Shown here one piece after another: positions 15,606 to 23,855 of a stretch of 51,712 bases of DNA. Numbering within the stretch: the stretch's first letter is position 1; each line of letters begins with the position of its first letter. A program made the position numbers and the translations under genes. The notes beneath the pieces were generated by a model that made no database searches, had not been told where the DNA came from, and saw only the letters and a program-made list of their open reading frames with translations. Location: assembly GCA_002431635.1 (NCBI GenBank), contig DJGH01000019.1, positions 47,427-99,138 on the forward strand. Reading direction: 5' to 3'. The stretch comes from Petrotoga sp. UBA5851. Its GTDB lineage: Bacteria > Thermotogota > Thermotogae > Petrotogales > Petrotogaceae.

Positions 15606-16706
15606 TTATAAACCAAACTTCAATATTTTTTTTGCCATTGAAAAATCACTCATAAAAGCATTCATAAAAGATATAGTTCCACCTGCAGCTATGGAGACCA
15701 AGCCTTGTGAATCTACCAGAATAAATCTGTTGTTTTCGGTTATTCCGAACTTATGGAATATCTTTGCCATCAGATAGTTTTTAACTTCTTCGGAAAACTG
15801 GTTGATGTCTCCGCCCAAAATTATATGATCCGGATCAAGAAAGTTTGTGAGATAATAAATTCTGTTTGAAAGCATATCGGTAATTCTGTTAAGAACGTCC
15901 ATAATTTCATGGTTCTGTCTGAAACCTGTGTTTATATCTTTTATGGAGTAAAGTTTTTCTTGATCAAACCGGAGTTCCTGTTCAAACTTTATTTCACCGG
16001 CTGCGGAGTTGCTGCCGCGGTATATTCTTTTGTCAATTACAATTCCGGCTCCCAGTCCTCCAAATTTGAAGATCTTGTCCGGGAAGAAAAACATAAAGTA
16101 TATTAAGTTGGAGTACTTAAGGCGAAAGTGCGAAAGATAAGAAGCAACTCCTGAATTGGCATCATTTTCTATAAAAGTGAAGATCTTATATTTATTCTCA
16201 ACATACTTTTTAAGATTCAGATCCTTAAGCTCCAAATCTTCTGAAAATATTACATATCCTTTGGCAGAGTCAATTATTCCGGGCATTGATATACATATGG
16301 CAAGAATATTTCCGTAGTTCTTCAGCGCCTGTTCTATAACCGAATCGAGTCCCCTGAAAAATTCGCCGTCTTTTTTTTCGAACCTGATACTGTCTTTGAA
16401 TAATACATTTCCCTGCATATCGTTAATGGTATAAAGAGCTCTTCCGTTTACAACAGCTATTCCGAGGATGTTGAAACAATCTTTATTAAAGTTTAGTATC
16501 TGAGTTTTTCTTCCTCCTGCCTCGCCGGGATTTTTTTCGCCTGCCTCCAAAACTAATCCCTGAGAAATAAGCGATTCAAGGTTACGAGAAACTGTAGACT
16601 TGTCTATATTAAGATCTTCGCTAAGCTCCTGCCTCGCAAAGTGCTCTTTCAGCCATACGGACTTAAGAATCTCATGTTGTGTAGGATTTATCTGAATTGT
16701 GTCCAT
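15606..16706 (-). CDS. ROK-family transcriptional regulator
   Basis: A 366-residue regulator. Residues 1-65 are a winged helix-turn-helix (QHEILKSVW..., ARQELSEDLNIDKSTVSRNLESL). A GEAGGRK linker leads to a ROK sugar-sensing domain with ISMPGIID and GLGAGIVIDKRIYRGSNSAAGEIKF. The sugar-binding GE.GH motif reads GEIK, and the CxCGxxGCxE zinc motif common in ROK proteins is missing. It is first in the operon with the binding protein, permeases and GH84, so it most likely represses this operon and releases DNA on binding GlcNAc or a related sugar. The palindrome at 16729-16755 is the probable operator. Confidence 0.88.
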   Translation of the reverse strand: MDTIQINPTQHEILKSVWLKEHFARQELSEDLNIDKSTVSRNLESLISQGLVLEAGEKNPGEAGGRKTQILNFNKDCFNILGIAVVNGRALYTINDMQGNVLFKDSIRFEKKDGEFFRGLDSVIEQALKNYGNILAICISMPGIIDSAKGYVIFSEDLELKDLNLKKYVENKYKIFTFIENDANSGVASYLSHFRLKYSNLIYFMFFFPDKIFKFGGLGAGIVIDKRIYRGSNSAAGEIKFEQELRFDQEKLYSIKDINTGFRQNHEIMDVLNRITDMLSNRIYYLTNFLDPDHIILGGDINQFSEEVKNYLMAKIFHKFGITENNRFILVDSQGLVSIAAGGTISFMNAFMSDFSMAKKILKFGL

Positions 16707-16728
16707 AGTAGACCTCCTGTTTCAAAGT

Positions 16729-16755
16729 GTTAGTTGCTTGCATCATGCAACTAAC
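16729..16755. promoter_or_regulatory. Probable operator of the ROK regulator
   Basis: GTTAGTTGC (16729-16737) and GCAACTAAC (16747-16755) form a perfect 9-bp inverted repeat with centres 18 bases apart, suited to a dimeric winged-helix protein. It lies 22 bases upstream of the ROK start codon. On the minus strand a TAATAT -10 candidate (16764-16759) sits directly upstream, so the palindrome would cover the transcription start. No second copy was noticed elsewhere in the window. Confidence 0.72.
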
Positions 16756-16961
16756 ATGATATTACATGATTTCTTACATTTAAAAAAATCTATTTTTTGG
16801 TTATAAACACCCAAAAAACCATAATAAACTTAAATAAATAAAAAAATTGAGTTTTTATATTTCACAATAATAAAAATCGCATTTTTTCTACGTACAATCA
16901 ATAATATGGTATTATTATAAAGGAAAGAAAGATCATTACTTTAAAATTGGGGGGCATTGAT

Positions 16962-17774
16962 TTGTCGTATAAAGAGATTAACGGTATAAAGTTTTTTTAT
17001 GAGTTGAGAGGAAACACCGAAAGTACGGAAACTGTAGCTTTTTTCAATGGAGTTATGGCGTCGGCAGACAGTTGGAAAAATCAGGTTCATCTTTTTGAAA
17101 AGATGGGTTACAGAATTTTGCTTCATGACTTCAAGGGGCAGTTAAGATCGGATAAGCCCAAGGGACCTTATACATTTTCACAGCATGCGCTTGAGGCAAA
17201 GCTTCTCATGGAAAGTCTTGGAATAGGCAGAGTTCATATTGTTGGCACTTCATATGGAGGTGAAGCGGCTCTGCGCTTTGCTTTGGACTTTCCGCAGACT
17301 GTGAAAAGCATATCGGTAATAGATTCAGTAAGTGAACTGGATGAAACGCTCAAATTTTTTGTTTTAGGCTGGAAGGAGCTTGCAAAACAAAAAGAAGGGG
17401 AAAAATTTTTCTTTGGGATGATGCCAAGCATTTATGGGAGTTCTTTTGTGAAGAAGAATATGGAGATGCTTAAAAGCAGGGCTAAGGCGTTTAAGGAAAT
17501 ATCTGACAGTTATTTTGACGGTCAGATTGAGCTTTACGATACTTTTTTAAATGATGTGTATATTACTGATCAGCTTTCAAGAATAGACTGTCCTGTGCTT
17601 GTGGTGTGTGGAGAAGATGACATACTCAAACCACCGAAATTTTCAAAACTGATTGCTGATTCTGTAAAAAATTCGGAGTATGTTATTATACCGAATTGTG
17701 GTCATGTGGCTATTTTTGAAAAGCCTAACGAACTTAATTCGATGCTTCTGGGATTTATTTCCAAGCATATCTGA
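16962..17774 (+). CDS. Alpha/beta hydrolase
   Basis: A 270-residue soluble hydrolase. The nucleophile elbow is GTSYGG (Ser97). An acid is expected in CGEDDIL (about 218), and the catalytic histidine in NCGHVAIFEKP (about 248). The oxyanion region is FFNGVMASADSW (28-39). The overall pattern is like 3-oxoadipate enol-lactonase or MhpC-type esterases, but the substrate is not known. I chose the TTG at 16962 because GGGGGG (16949-16954) is 7 bases before it; the in-frame TTG at 16947 lies before that site. It is divergent from the ROK operon and is followed 21 bases later by the GNAT gene. Confidence 0.85.
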   Translation: MSYKEINGIKFFYELRGNTESTETVAFFNGVMASADSWKNQVHLFEKMGYRILLHDFKGQLRSDKPKGPYTFSQHALEAKLLMESLGIGRVHIVGTSYGGEAALRFALDFPQTVKSISVIDSVSELDETLKFFVLGWKELAKQKEGEKFFFGMMPSIYGSSFVKKNMEMLKSRAKAFKEISDSYFDGQIELYDTFLNDVYITDQLSRIDCPVLVVCGEDDILKPPKFSKLIADSVKNSEYVIIPNCGHVAIFEKPNELNSMLLGFISKHI

Positions 17775-17795
17775 TTTTATGGTAGGAGGTGTACA

Positions 17796-18260
17796 GTGTC
17801 GCATTTAACGTTGGAAGAAGTGAATATGGATAATCTTTTTAAAGTCTGCAAGCTCAGTGATACTTTATCGCCCGGGCAGCAGAGATGTGTTGCACCGAAT
17901 GTTTATTCTATAGCCCAGGCTCATTTCTATGAGCATGCATGGTTTCGGGCAGTCTATCTGGATGGGGTTCCTATAGGGTTTGTAATGGTTGATATTCAGC
18001 CTTCGGATCTTCCGCCCGAGGAAGCTCCAAGTGTTTTTCTTTGGAGGTTTATGATTGCCAGGGATTTTCAACATAAGGGCTATGGAAGACAGGTTCTTGA
18101 CATTATTACTGACAAGTACAGGAAAGAAGGAAAAAAGTATCTCTATGTTTCATGTGAGATGGATGAGGAAGAAGGGCCTTATCAGTTTTACTTGAACTAT
18201 GGATTTAAGGATACCGGAGTTATGGAGGATGATGAAGAAGTTCTGAAAATGAAGTTATAG
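17796..18260 (+). CDS. GNAT acetyltransferase, diamine/spermidine-type
   Basis: A 154-residue acetyltransferase. VYSIAQAHFYEHAWFRAVYLDGVPIGFVMVDI (N half), WRFMIARDFQHKGYGRQVLDII (acetyl-CoA loop QHKGYG) and FYLNYGFKDTG (C-terminal motif) are clear. The N half resembles BltD/PaiA-like polyamine acetyltransferases; substrate choice is an inference. The start is GTG behind GGAGG. It shares a bidirectional terminator with the convergent HAD gene. Confidence 0.85.
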   Translation: MSHLTLEEVNMDNLFKVCKLSDTLSPGQQRCVAPNVYSIAQAHFYEHAWFRAVYLDGVPIGFVMVDIQPSDLPPEEAPSVFLWRFMIARDFQHKGYGRQVLDIITDKYRKEGKKYLYVSCEMDEEEGPYQFYLNYGFKDTGVMEDDEEVLKMKL

Positions 18261-18263
18261 TAG

Positions 18264-18291
18264 AAAACTCCCGCAGTAATGCGGGAGTTTT
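18264..18291. terminator. Bidirectional terminator
   Basis: AAAACTCCCGC (18264-18274) and GCGGGAGTTTT (18281-18291) form an 11-bp stem with loop AGTAAT. A-runs and T-runs on both sides let it work for the GNAT gene (plus) and the HAD gene (minus). Confidence 0.9.
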
Positions 18292-18293
18292 AT

Positions 18294-18875
18294 TTAAAAG
18301 CTGCCTATCAGCATAGTTATATCTTTTTCGAGCTTCTGTGGTGTCTGGAAAAGAATACCGTGTACTCCAATGGTTCTTGCTCCGAGTACATTGACAAACA
18401 AATCATCAATAAATACTGTCTCTGATGGGGATACGCCTTCGTGAGAAAGGATGTGGGTATAAAAATCCCTGTCAGGTTTTATGGCATGCATCAGATGTGA
18501 GGCATAAACTTTGTCAAAGCATCCGTAATCGTTGTTTTTCATATGCAGATCGTAGTGTGGCTGCATGGTATTGGTTCCGCATACCACACGGTACTTCTTC
18601 TTCAGGCGGTTAATTATCTCAACAGTTTGTGGTATTATGGAGGGGCTAAAGGTTTCACCCCAAAGAAGTCCTTTGAAAGAAGTAGTTTTTTTGTTATTGA
18701 ACCAGCTCCAAAAATCTGTTTCTGTTATTTCTCCGCTCATCAATCGGTCTGTCATAGGCATAAATTCACTGTTTCGTAATTCTTCTTCGGATGTGCCGTA
18801 AACTTGAGCTATATGGGGAACTACGTTGCAATTTCTTACCACAACACCGCCCATGTCAAAAATAAAAAGTTTCAG
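18294..18875 (-). CDS. HAD-superfamily hydrolase (subfamily IA), probable CTG start
   Basis: A 193-residue phosphatase-like protein. HAD motif I (LFIFDMGGVVV, Asp7) is in frame upstream of the first ATG (18854), so an ATG start would remove the nucleophile. The only start that keeps it and fits the AAGGAGAGG Shine-Dalgarno is CTG at 18875, with ATT at 18881 as a less likely choice. Motif II is in VVCGTNTM, motif III is KPDRDF, and motif IV is VFIDDLFVNVLGAR. Family members remove phosphate from sugar phosphates or nucleotides. It is the last gene of the second sugar ABC operon, 47 bases after a permease, which suggests a sugar-phosphate substrate. Confidence 0.8.
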   Translation of the reverse strand: MKLFIFDMGGVVVRNCNVVPHIAQVYGTSEEELRNSEFMPMTDRLMSGEITETDFWSWFNNKKTTSFKGLLWGETFSPSIIPQTVEIINRLKKKYRVVCGTNTMQPHYDLHMKNNDYGCFDKVYASHLMHAIKPDRDFYTHILSHEGVSPSETVFIDDLFVNVLGARTIGVHGILFQTPQKLEKDITMLIGSF

Positions 18876-18922
18876 TTTAATCCTCTCCTTAAAGCTTGTG
18901 CAGCTACCGTCAAGAAGTCTGG

Positions 18923-19771
18923 TTACTTTCTTGATGCGTGTAAACTTGCGCCGCTTACAAAATATTTTGATAAAGCAAAGAAAAGTATGATCATAGGTAT
19001 GCTTGCAATTGCGGCGACTGCCATCATTGCACCTTCATTGGTATGTTTTTCGGCCGTGAACTTGACGATGTAAAGCGGTATAGTTTTCATCTCTTCGCTT
19101 TGGACTACCAGTAGCGGCCATAACATGTTATCCCACTCGCTGCGGAAAGTCAAAATTCCGAGAGTTGCGACAACCGGCAGGCTGTTGGGCATAATAATCT
19201 TCCAGAAGATCTTAAGTTCGCTGGCACCATCAATTCTTGCCGCATCTAAAAGTTCATCCGGAAAGGTTATAAGGTACTGGCGCATCATAAATACTCCAAA
19301 GGCATTTGTGAGAAATGGCAGTATAAGTCCGGTATATGAGTCTTGAAGGCCAAGCTTGGTTATTACTAGGTATAGTGGTACCATTATAGCTTCAAAAGGT
19401 ATCATCATTGTTGCCATAATAAGCATAAAAACAAAGTTCCTTCCCTTGAACTTGAACTTTGCCAGTCCGTATCCGGTTATGGCTGAAAGCAGTATAGTGG
19501 TTACGGTGACTATTGAAGCAACGATGAAGGAGTTAAGTATGTTCCGTATGTAGATATAAGTTCCGTCGTTGCCGGAAAAAGCATGTATATAGTTCTGATA
19601 GTAAAAGCTTTTTGGTATCCATGAAAACGGCATCTTCAGGATTTCGTTGGAAGTCATGAATGATGCGCAGAACATAAAAATGATCGGGGCAATTATTATT
19701 ATTGCAAAGACGCCCAGAAAAATCCAGATAAGGGTGTCAGCAAGATTGAATTTGAGTTTGTGTTTTTCCAT
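18923..19771 (-). CDS. Sugar ABC permease, MalG type
   Basis: A 282-residue permease of normal length with about six helices. The EAA loop LLDAARIDGASELKIFWKIIMPNSLP is near residues 175-200. The first extracytoplasmic loop is short (WIPKSFYYQNYIHAFSGNDGTYIYIRNILNS), unlike the enlarged loop in the 12174-13430 permease. The start is ATG behind AAAGGAGG, 12 bases after the partner permease. Confidence 0.92.
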   Translation of the reverse strand: MEKHKLKFNLADTLIWIFLGVFAIIIIAPIIFMFCASFMTSNEILKMPFSWIPKSFYYQNYIHAFSGNDGTYIYIRNILNSFIVASIVTVTTILLSAITGYGLAKFKFKGRNFVFMLIMATMMIPFEAIMVPLYLVITKLGLQDSYTGLILPFLTNAFGVFMMRQYLITFPDELLDAARIDGASELKIFWKIIMPNSLPVVATLGILTFRSEWDNMLWPLLVVQSEEMKTIPLYIVKFTAEKHTNEGAMMAVAAIASIPMIILFFALSKYFVSGASLHASRK

Positions 19772-19783
19772 TTCAGGCCTCCT

Positions 19784-20707
19784 TTAATTATAATCCACTT
19801 CATCAGTTTTGGATACTTTAAACTGGAACCATGTAAGCAGAAGCATAATTAAAAAGAGTACAATGCTCATTGCCGAGGCTCTTCCTATTGAGTGGTCCCT
19901 TATAGCGGTGTTATAGATATTCAGAGTAATGACGTTTATGGGCTGTGTCGGAGCGCCGGACTGTGTGAAAAGGTATTGAGTGCTGAATGTTTTAAGACAC
20001 TGGAGCATAGACATTATTGAGACCAAAACGGTTGTCGGCTTAAGTAGCGGTAAGGTTATGTGGACAAAGTCCTGCCATGAGTTTGCCCCGTCTATTCTGC
20101 TTGCTTCATGAATACTCTGGGGTATGCTTGCCAGTCCTGATATGAATATTATGGTAAAGTATCCCACATACTTCCAAAAGTAAACTATAATTGTTGAAAG
20201 CTGTACCATAGCAGATGATGACAGCCAGTGCCTGTCTATTCCGGGAGAGTTGGTAAGAAAGTCCAGAAGCTGGTTTGCAAGTCCACGCGGATCGAATATC
20301 ATAAGCCATATTACTGCTGCTGTGACCGAAGAAAGAACGGCCGGAGAGTAGAAAAGCATCTGAAAAAACTTCTGAAATCTTCTGCGGGACATTATAAATG
20401 TAGCAAATATAAGACTGAATACAACGATAGGAACAAAAGTTCCTAAGGTGAATGTTATGGTTGATCTGAAGGAGTTCCAGAAATCTTCTGATGTGAAGAT
20501 GTAGGTATAATTTTCAAAGCCTATAAACTTCGGAGGTCTCAGCGACAAAAGATTTTTTTTGAAAAAACTTGTGTATGCCGCATTTATAATGGGATAAAAG
20601 CTGAAAATTGCAAAAAATACTATTGACGGAACAACAAAAATCCAGCCCCACTTTGCTTTTTTCCGCTCTATGCCTCCTGTATGCTTCATTTCTTTTATTC
20701 TGTGCAT
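19784..20707 (-). CDS. Sugar ABC permease, MalF/UgpA type
   Basis: A 307-residue permease. I chose the ATG at 20707 behind CGGGGAGCG. An open frame extends 32 codons further up (to 20803), but that stretch crosses the hairpin at 20740-20768 and the end of the binding-protein gene, and it lacks a Shine-Dalgarno. After a basic N terminus (KHTGGIERKKAKW) six helices follow. The EAA loop is IHEASRIDGANSWQDFVHITLPLL near residues 205-228. It is the partner of the 18923-19771 permease. Confidence 0.9.
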   Translation of the reverse strand: MHRIKEMKHTGGIERKKAKWGWIFVVPSIVFFAIFSFYPIINAAYTSFFKKNLLSLRPPKFIGFENYTYIFTSEDFWNSFRSTITFTLGTFVPIVVFSLIFATFIMSRRRFQKFFQMLFYSPAVLSSVTAAVIWLMIFDPRGLANQLLDFLTNSPGIDRHWLSSSAMVQLSTIIVYFWKYVGYFTIIFISGLASIPQSIHEASRIDGANSWQDFVHITLPLLKPTTVLVSIMSMLQCLKTFSTQYLFTQSGAPTQPINVITLNIYNTAIRDHSIGRASAMSIVLFLIMLLLTWFQFKVSKTDEVDYN

Positions 20708-20739
20708 TATCGACACGCTCCCCGAAAGTAAATTTAAAG

Positions 20740-20768
20740 ATATGGACCACTTTGAAAGTGGTCCATAT
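20740..20768 (-). other. Perfect hairpin between binding-protein and permease genes
   Basis: ATATGGACCACTTT (20740-20753) and AAAGTGGTCCATAT (20755-20768) are exact inverted repeats around a single G, giving roughly a 12-bp stem once a small loop opens. On the minus strand there is no long T-run after it. Its place matches the 14321-14349 hairpin of the first sugar operon, so it probably stabilises the binding-protein mRNA or causes partial termination. Confidence 0.7.
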
Positions 20769-20780
20769 GTAATTGCTTTT

Positions 20781-22067
20781 TTACATGTCTCTTCCTTCGT
20801 CAAGAGATTCCTGGGCTTTTTGCTTAAGTGTCTTTAAAGCTTCTTCAGGAGTCTTGTTTCCGAACATTACAGACTGTACGGCTTCTTCTATATGTTTCTG
20901 TATTTTGGCTGAGTTGGCCTGGTAGAAAACAACCTCTGCCTTCTGAAGGTCGGACAGGAATACGTCGGAGTAAGGATAGCTTTTGAAAAGCTTTGAGTTG
21001 ATGAGTGAAAGCTTGGGCTGTATTATGGCAACTTTCTCAAGATACTCTTCTGCATGGCTGAGCATGTATCCTATGAACTTCCATGCCATTTCCTGTGTTT
21101 CCTTAGGTTTTTGTGCATTAACCATGTAGTAGTGGCCGTAATACTTTCCAGGAACATTTCTTACAGCATCTTTAAACTGTGGGAACGGGATGACCATCCA
21201 TTCTTTACTGTCAAAGAACTTCTGATTGTCGGCTTTTATTCTTGCGATCTGATATAATCCGGTTGAACACATTGCAATATCATTGTTGTCGTTATTGAAA
21301 AGCTTTCTTGCTGCCTGGTACGTCGGTGAACCGAGGTTTTTGCCTTTAGGACCGAAATCTCCCATGAATTTGAGGAATTTTATCCATGCTTCATCATTTA
21401 TTATTGCAGTTTTACCATCATCACTCACAAGTTTTCCGCCAAGCTGTTCGACAAGCGGAACCATCTCGACCAGATAGTAAGGGTATCTGAAGTCAAATCC
21501 TCTTCTCTGTACTATGTCTCCTTTTCGGATGGCAATCTTTTCTGACAATGCAACAACGTCTTCCCAAGTTTTGGGATAGTCTTTTTCTGGGTTTAAGCCT
21601 GCGTCTCTGAAAACTTTCTTGTTTAGGAATATACACCAGTTGGTTATCTCAAGAGGAAGACCGTAAAGATTCCCTTCAAATGTCACAGGATCGAGCATAC
21701 CCTGCATGTACTCGGCATAAATAGCTTTTTGGCTAGTATATCCTGCGGCCTTGGGATTAACGGGAGCTACTCTTCCGTTAACAATATATGCATACTCATC
21801 TTCGATAGACATATTGAAAATATCTGGTCCTTCATTAGCTGCGAAAGCGGTAAGAACAAGCTCCTGAATCTTGGTTGATGAGTACTCTACTCTCTTTATG
21901 ACAACATCAGGATACATTTTCTGAAATTCCTGGATGTAACGTGTTTCGATCTCTTTTCTGTTAGGATCTTCATGCGTCCAGAACTTAAGTTCTATGGTCT
22001 TTGCACTAAGAATTGAGACGCATACCAAAGTAATAAGTAGTAAAAAAATAATGCTGCGTTTTTTCAT
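20781..22067 (-). CDS. Sugar ABC transporter substrate-binding protein
   Basis: A 428-residue family 1 binding protein. The signal peptide (about 1-22, MKKRSIIFLLLITLVCVSILSA) has a cysteine but no lipobox spacing, so the product is a soluble periplasmic protein. The mature start TIELKFWTHEDPNRKEIETRYIQEFQKMYPDVVIKRVEY and LPLEITNWCIFLNKKVFRDAG are typical. It is first gene of the operon binding protein - two permeases - HAD hydrolase. The ligand is unknown; no glycosidase or regulator is linked. The start is ATG behind GGGAGG. Confidence 0.92.
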   Translation of the reverse strand: MKKRSIIFLLLITLVCVSILSAKTIELKFWTHEDPNRKEIETRYIQEFQKMYPDVVIKRVEYSSTKIQELVLTAFAANEGPDIFNMSIEDEYAYIVNGRVAPVNPKAAGYTSQKAIYAEYMQGMLDPVTFEGNLYGLPLEITNWCIFLNKKVFRDAGLNPEKDYPKTWEDVVALSEKIAIRKGDIVQRRGFDFRYPYYLVEMVPLVEQLGGKLVSDDGKTAIINDEAWIKFLKFMGDFGPKGKNLGSPTYQAARKLFNNDNNDIAMCSTGLYQIARIKADNQKFFDSKEWMVIPFPQFKDAVRNVPGKYYGHYYMVNAQKPKETQEMAWKFIGYMLSHAEEYLEKVAIIQPKLSLINSKLFKSYPYSDVFLSDLQKAEVVFYQANSAKIQKHIEEAVQSVMFGNKTPEEALKTLKQKAQESLDEGRDM

Positions 22068-22121
22068 GTAAGTACCTCCCGTAATAGAATATTTTCAAGA
22101 TAACAATAAATAAGCAATCCA

Positions 22122-22127
22122 ATTATA
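22122..22127 (-). promoter_or_regulatory. Probable -10 box for the second sugar operon
   Basis: The minus strand reads TATAAT at 22127-22122, about 55 bases before the binding-protein start codon. The -35 region (TTAATG-like) is weak. It diverges from the pilus-like locus promoter. Confidence 0.45.
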
Positions 22128-22203
22128 ACTCAAAGATATCTCTGACATTAAGTTCATTCTGCGGTGTATATTTAAGATTAAAGAGTACGCCATGCAGTAA
22201 TCC

Positions 22204-22277
22204 CTTAATTTTCTTAAAAAAACTTAAAATATCTTAAAATAAGCGTCAATGCTTGAATATGAAAATTATGTTATAAT
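22204..22277 (+). promoter_or_regulatory. Extended -10 promoter with phased CTTAAAA repeats
   Basis: TGTTATAAT (22269-22277) is an extended -10 box with a perfect TATAAT. Upstream, CTTAAAA occurs at 22213, 22223 and 22233, exactly one helical turn apart, with a related CTTAATT at 22204. Such in-phase A-tracts bend DNA and can act as an UP-like element or as a regulator site. The start codon of the first pilus-like gene lies 33 bases after the -10 box. Confidence 0.6.
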
Positions 22278-22309
22278 TATACATATAAAAAAGTATTGAG
22301 GTGTTTGTT

Positions 22310-23449
22310 TTGAAAAATTTGTATAAAATAAAGGTGAAAGACGACAGCTCTGTTTCAGAAAAAACCTTATGTATACTTTGTGCAGATGTTCAGGAGATAT
22401 TCAGACTGATTCCGGCAAACATGAAAGTCTCATCAGTATCGCTTGAGGGTATCTATCCACAAAATAAGAGGATCCCGCTTAAGTCTATGAAAAAGATAGT
22501 TCAGAGCATATATCTGATGATGAACAGTGGTATAAATCTTTATGACTGTCTTTTTATGATAGCTGTAGGGGATGAGTACGATAAGTTTACCCGCGGGGTG
22601 GTATGCAGAAGTTACTTTCATATAGTACGTGGTGATGATTACAAAAAGTGCTTTGAATTGGCTGAGTATGACGGTTATTTTTCCCTTGGGATGGGGATAT
22701 GCGAAACAAGGGACATGTTTGTATCCAACCTTGGAAGTTTTTTATCATACTATACTGAAAAAGAGAAAGTACAGTCGGAACTAAAAAAATCACTTCTGTA
22801 TCCTTTTACTGTTCTTTTATCGCTTACGGTTCTGCTTTTTTTTCTGAGGTTTTATATCATACCTTCATTTTCTTCCTTGCTTAATATAGAAATAAACTTT
22901 ACGGTATCTTCAGTCCTCTTTGTATGCTTTTTTCTTTTGCTTATTCTGATATCTGTTTCATATGTTTTTGCACGGAAAAATGATTCATACCTTTGCAAAA
23001 TCCCTTTCTTGGGAGAGTTTTATAAGACAATAGTCTTATATCGTTTCGTAAGGGATATAAATCTTCTTATTTCGAGTGGACTTACTCTTTATGAGGCTAT
23101 GGATAAAACTGTTGAAAGTATTGATTCGGTTCTGGCAAAAAAAGCATTTTTAAGCCCCGGTCTGGATATACGTAGCGGGCTTGATGTAAAAGAAGCTTTC
23201 TGTAAGGTAAAAGATTTTAAAGAGATTTCGCTCGCATTTGCCCTGTCGGGAAAAGTAGGCGGTTACAGACAGGTTCTTGATTTTCTTCAAAAGGACTGTC
23301 AGAGCAGAATTAAGGAAAGCAGCGAAAAAATTCTTAAAATGATTGAGCCCGTTCTCATAATACTTATTTCCGTACTTATTATGAGTATTGCCTACGAGGT
23401 TTACAGCAAGGTATTTATTGGAAACATAAACTTTTCGGTCGGAGAGTAG
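22310..23449 (+). CDS. GspF/PilC-like inner-membrane platform protein
   Basis: A 379-residue protein of the type II secretion / type IV pilus platform family. Two repeated T2SSF domains are visible: residues about 60-160 (IVQSIYLMMNSGINLYDCL...) and about 240-345 (RFVRDINLLISSGLTLYEAMDKTVESI, LDVKEAFCKVKDFKEISLAFALSGKVGG). Three membrane helices lie near 165-188, 200-222 and 345-368. In these machines the platform couples a cytoplasmic ATPase to pilin assembly; no ATPase gene is in this window. I chose TTG at 22310 because GAGGTG is 6 bases before it. An in-frame GTG at 22301 overlaps that site. Confidence 0.85.
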   Translation: MKNLYKIKVKDDSSVSEKTLCILCADVQEIFRLIPANMKVSSVSLEGIYPQNKRIPLKSMKKIVQSIYLMMNSGINLYDCLFMIAVGDEYDKFTRGVVCRSYFHIVRGDDYKKCFELAEYDGYFSLGMGICETRDMFVSNLGSFLSYYTEKEKVQSELKKSLLYPFTVLLSLTVLLFFLRFYIIPSFSSLLNIEINFTVSSVLFVCFFLLLILISVSYVFARKNDSYLCKIPFLGEFYKTIVLYRFVRDINLLISSGLTLYEAMDKTVESIDSVLAKKAFLSPGLDIRSGLDVKEAFCKVKDFKEISLAFALSGKVGGYRQVLDFLQKDCQSRIKESSEKILKMIEPVLIILISVLIMSIAYEVYSKVFIGNINFSVGE

Positions 23450-23456
23450 GTGAAAT

Positions 23457-23855
23457 ATGAAGTCCGTTGAGTTCAGAAAAGGTTTTTTAATGCTGGAACT
23501 GAGTATATATCTTATTGCAGAAGTGATAATGTTCTCATCTCTTTGTGCCGTAAGCATTCTTCCTCTGTATAGGTACTTTGAAAGACTTTCTGACCAGGTA
23601 CTGGCCGTAAAAACGATAAACCGCATGAGGACTGTATCTTTTATTTCCCGCAAAGCAGATATTTATGCAAGCAAAACATCGGTTATTGCCGGATTCAGAA
23701 ATAATTACTTTACGTTCAAAATTAATCAGTACTCCTATAGAGAGCTGACGTTTGATGACGGATACATAAAAAGTCCCGGAGGGATTATAGTTGACAGGAA
23801 GAATCAAACCGTGCTGAAAGTGGTTCCTGTAACCGCGGCGGTGACGTTACCGTGA
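23457..23855 (+). CDS. Pseudopilin-like protein with prepilin cleavage motif
   Basis: A 132-residue protein. The N terminus is basic, then KGFLMLELSIYLIAEVIMF: Gly before the cleavage point, Phe at +1 and Glu at +5, followed by a hydrophobic helix. This is the class III signal cut by prepilin peptidase, and it marks a type IV pilin or pseudopilin (GspH/ComGD-like in size). The rest is a small beta domain (FTFKINQYSYRELTFDDGYIKSPGGIIV). The start is ATG behind AGGTGA; the end overlaps the next gene by four bases (GTGA). Confidence 0.8.
   Translation: MKSVEFRKGFLMLELSIYLIAEVIMFSSLCAVSILPLYRYFERLSDQVLAVKTINRMRTVSFISRKADIYASKTSVIAGFRNNYFTFKINQYSYRELTFDDGYIKSPGGIIVDRKNQTVLKVVPVTAAVTLP

Noticed and set aside
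16793..16818. TTTTTTGG...CCAAAAAA inverted repeat between the ROK and hydrolase genes
   Set aside because: It lies in a very AT-rich stretch, is not placed after any gene end, and may be chance; the palindrome at 16729-16755 is far stronger.
20708..20803. Longer N terminus for the 19784-20707 permease
   Set aside because: It would run through the perfect hairpin and into the binding-protein gene, has no Shine-Dalgarno, and encodes a stretch unlike permease N termini.
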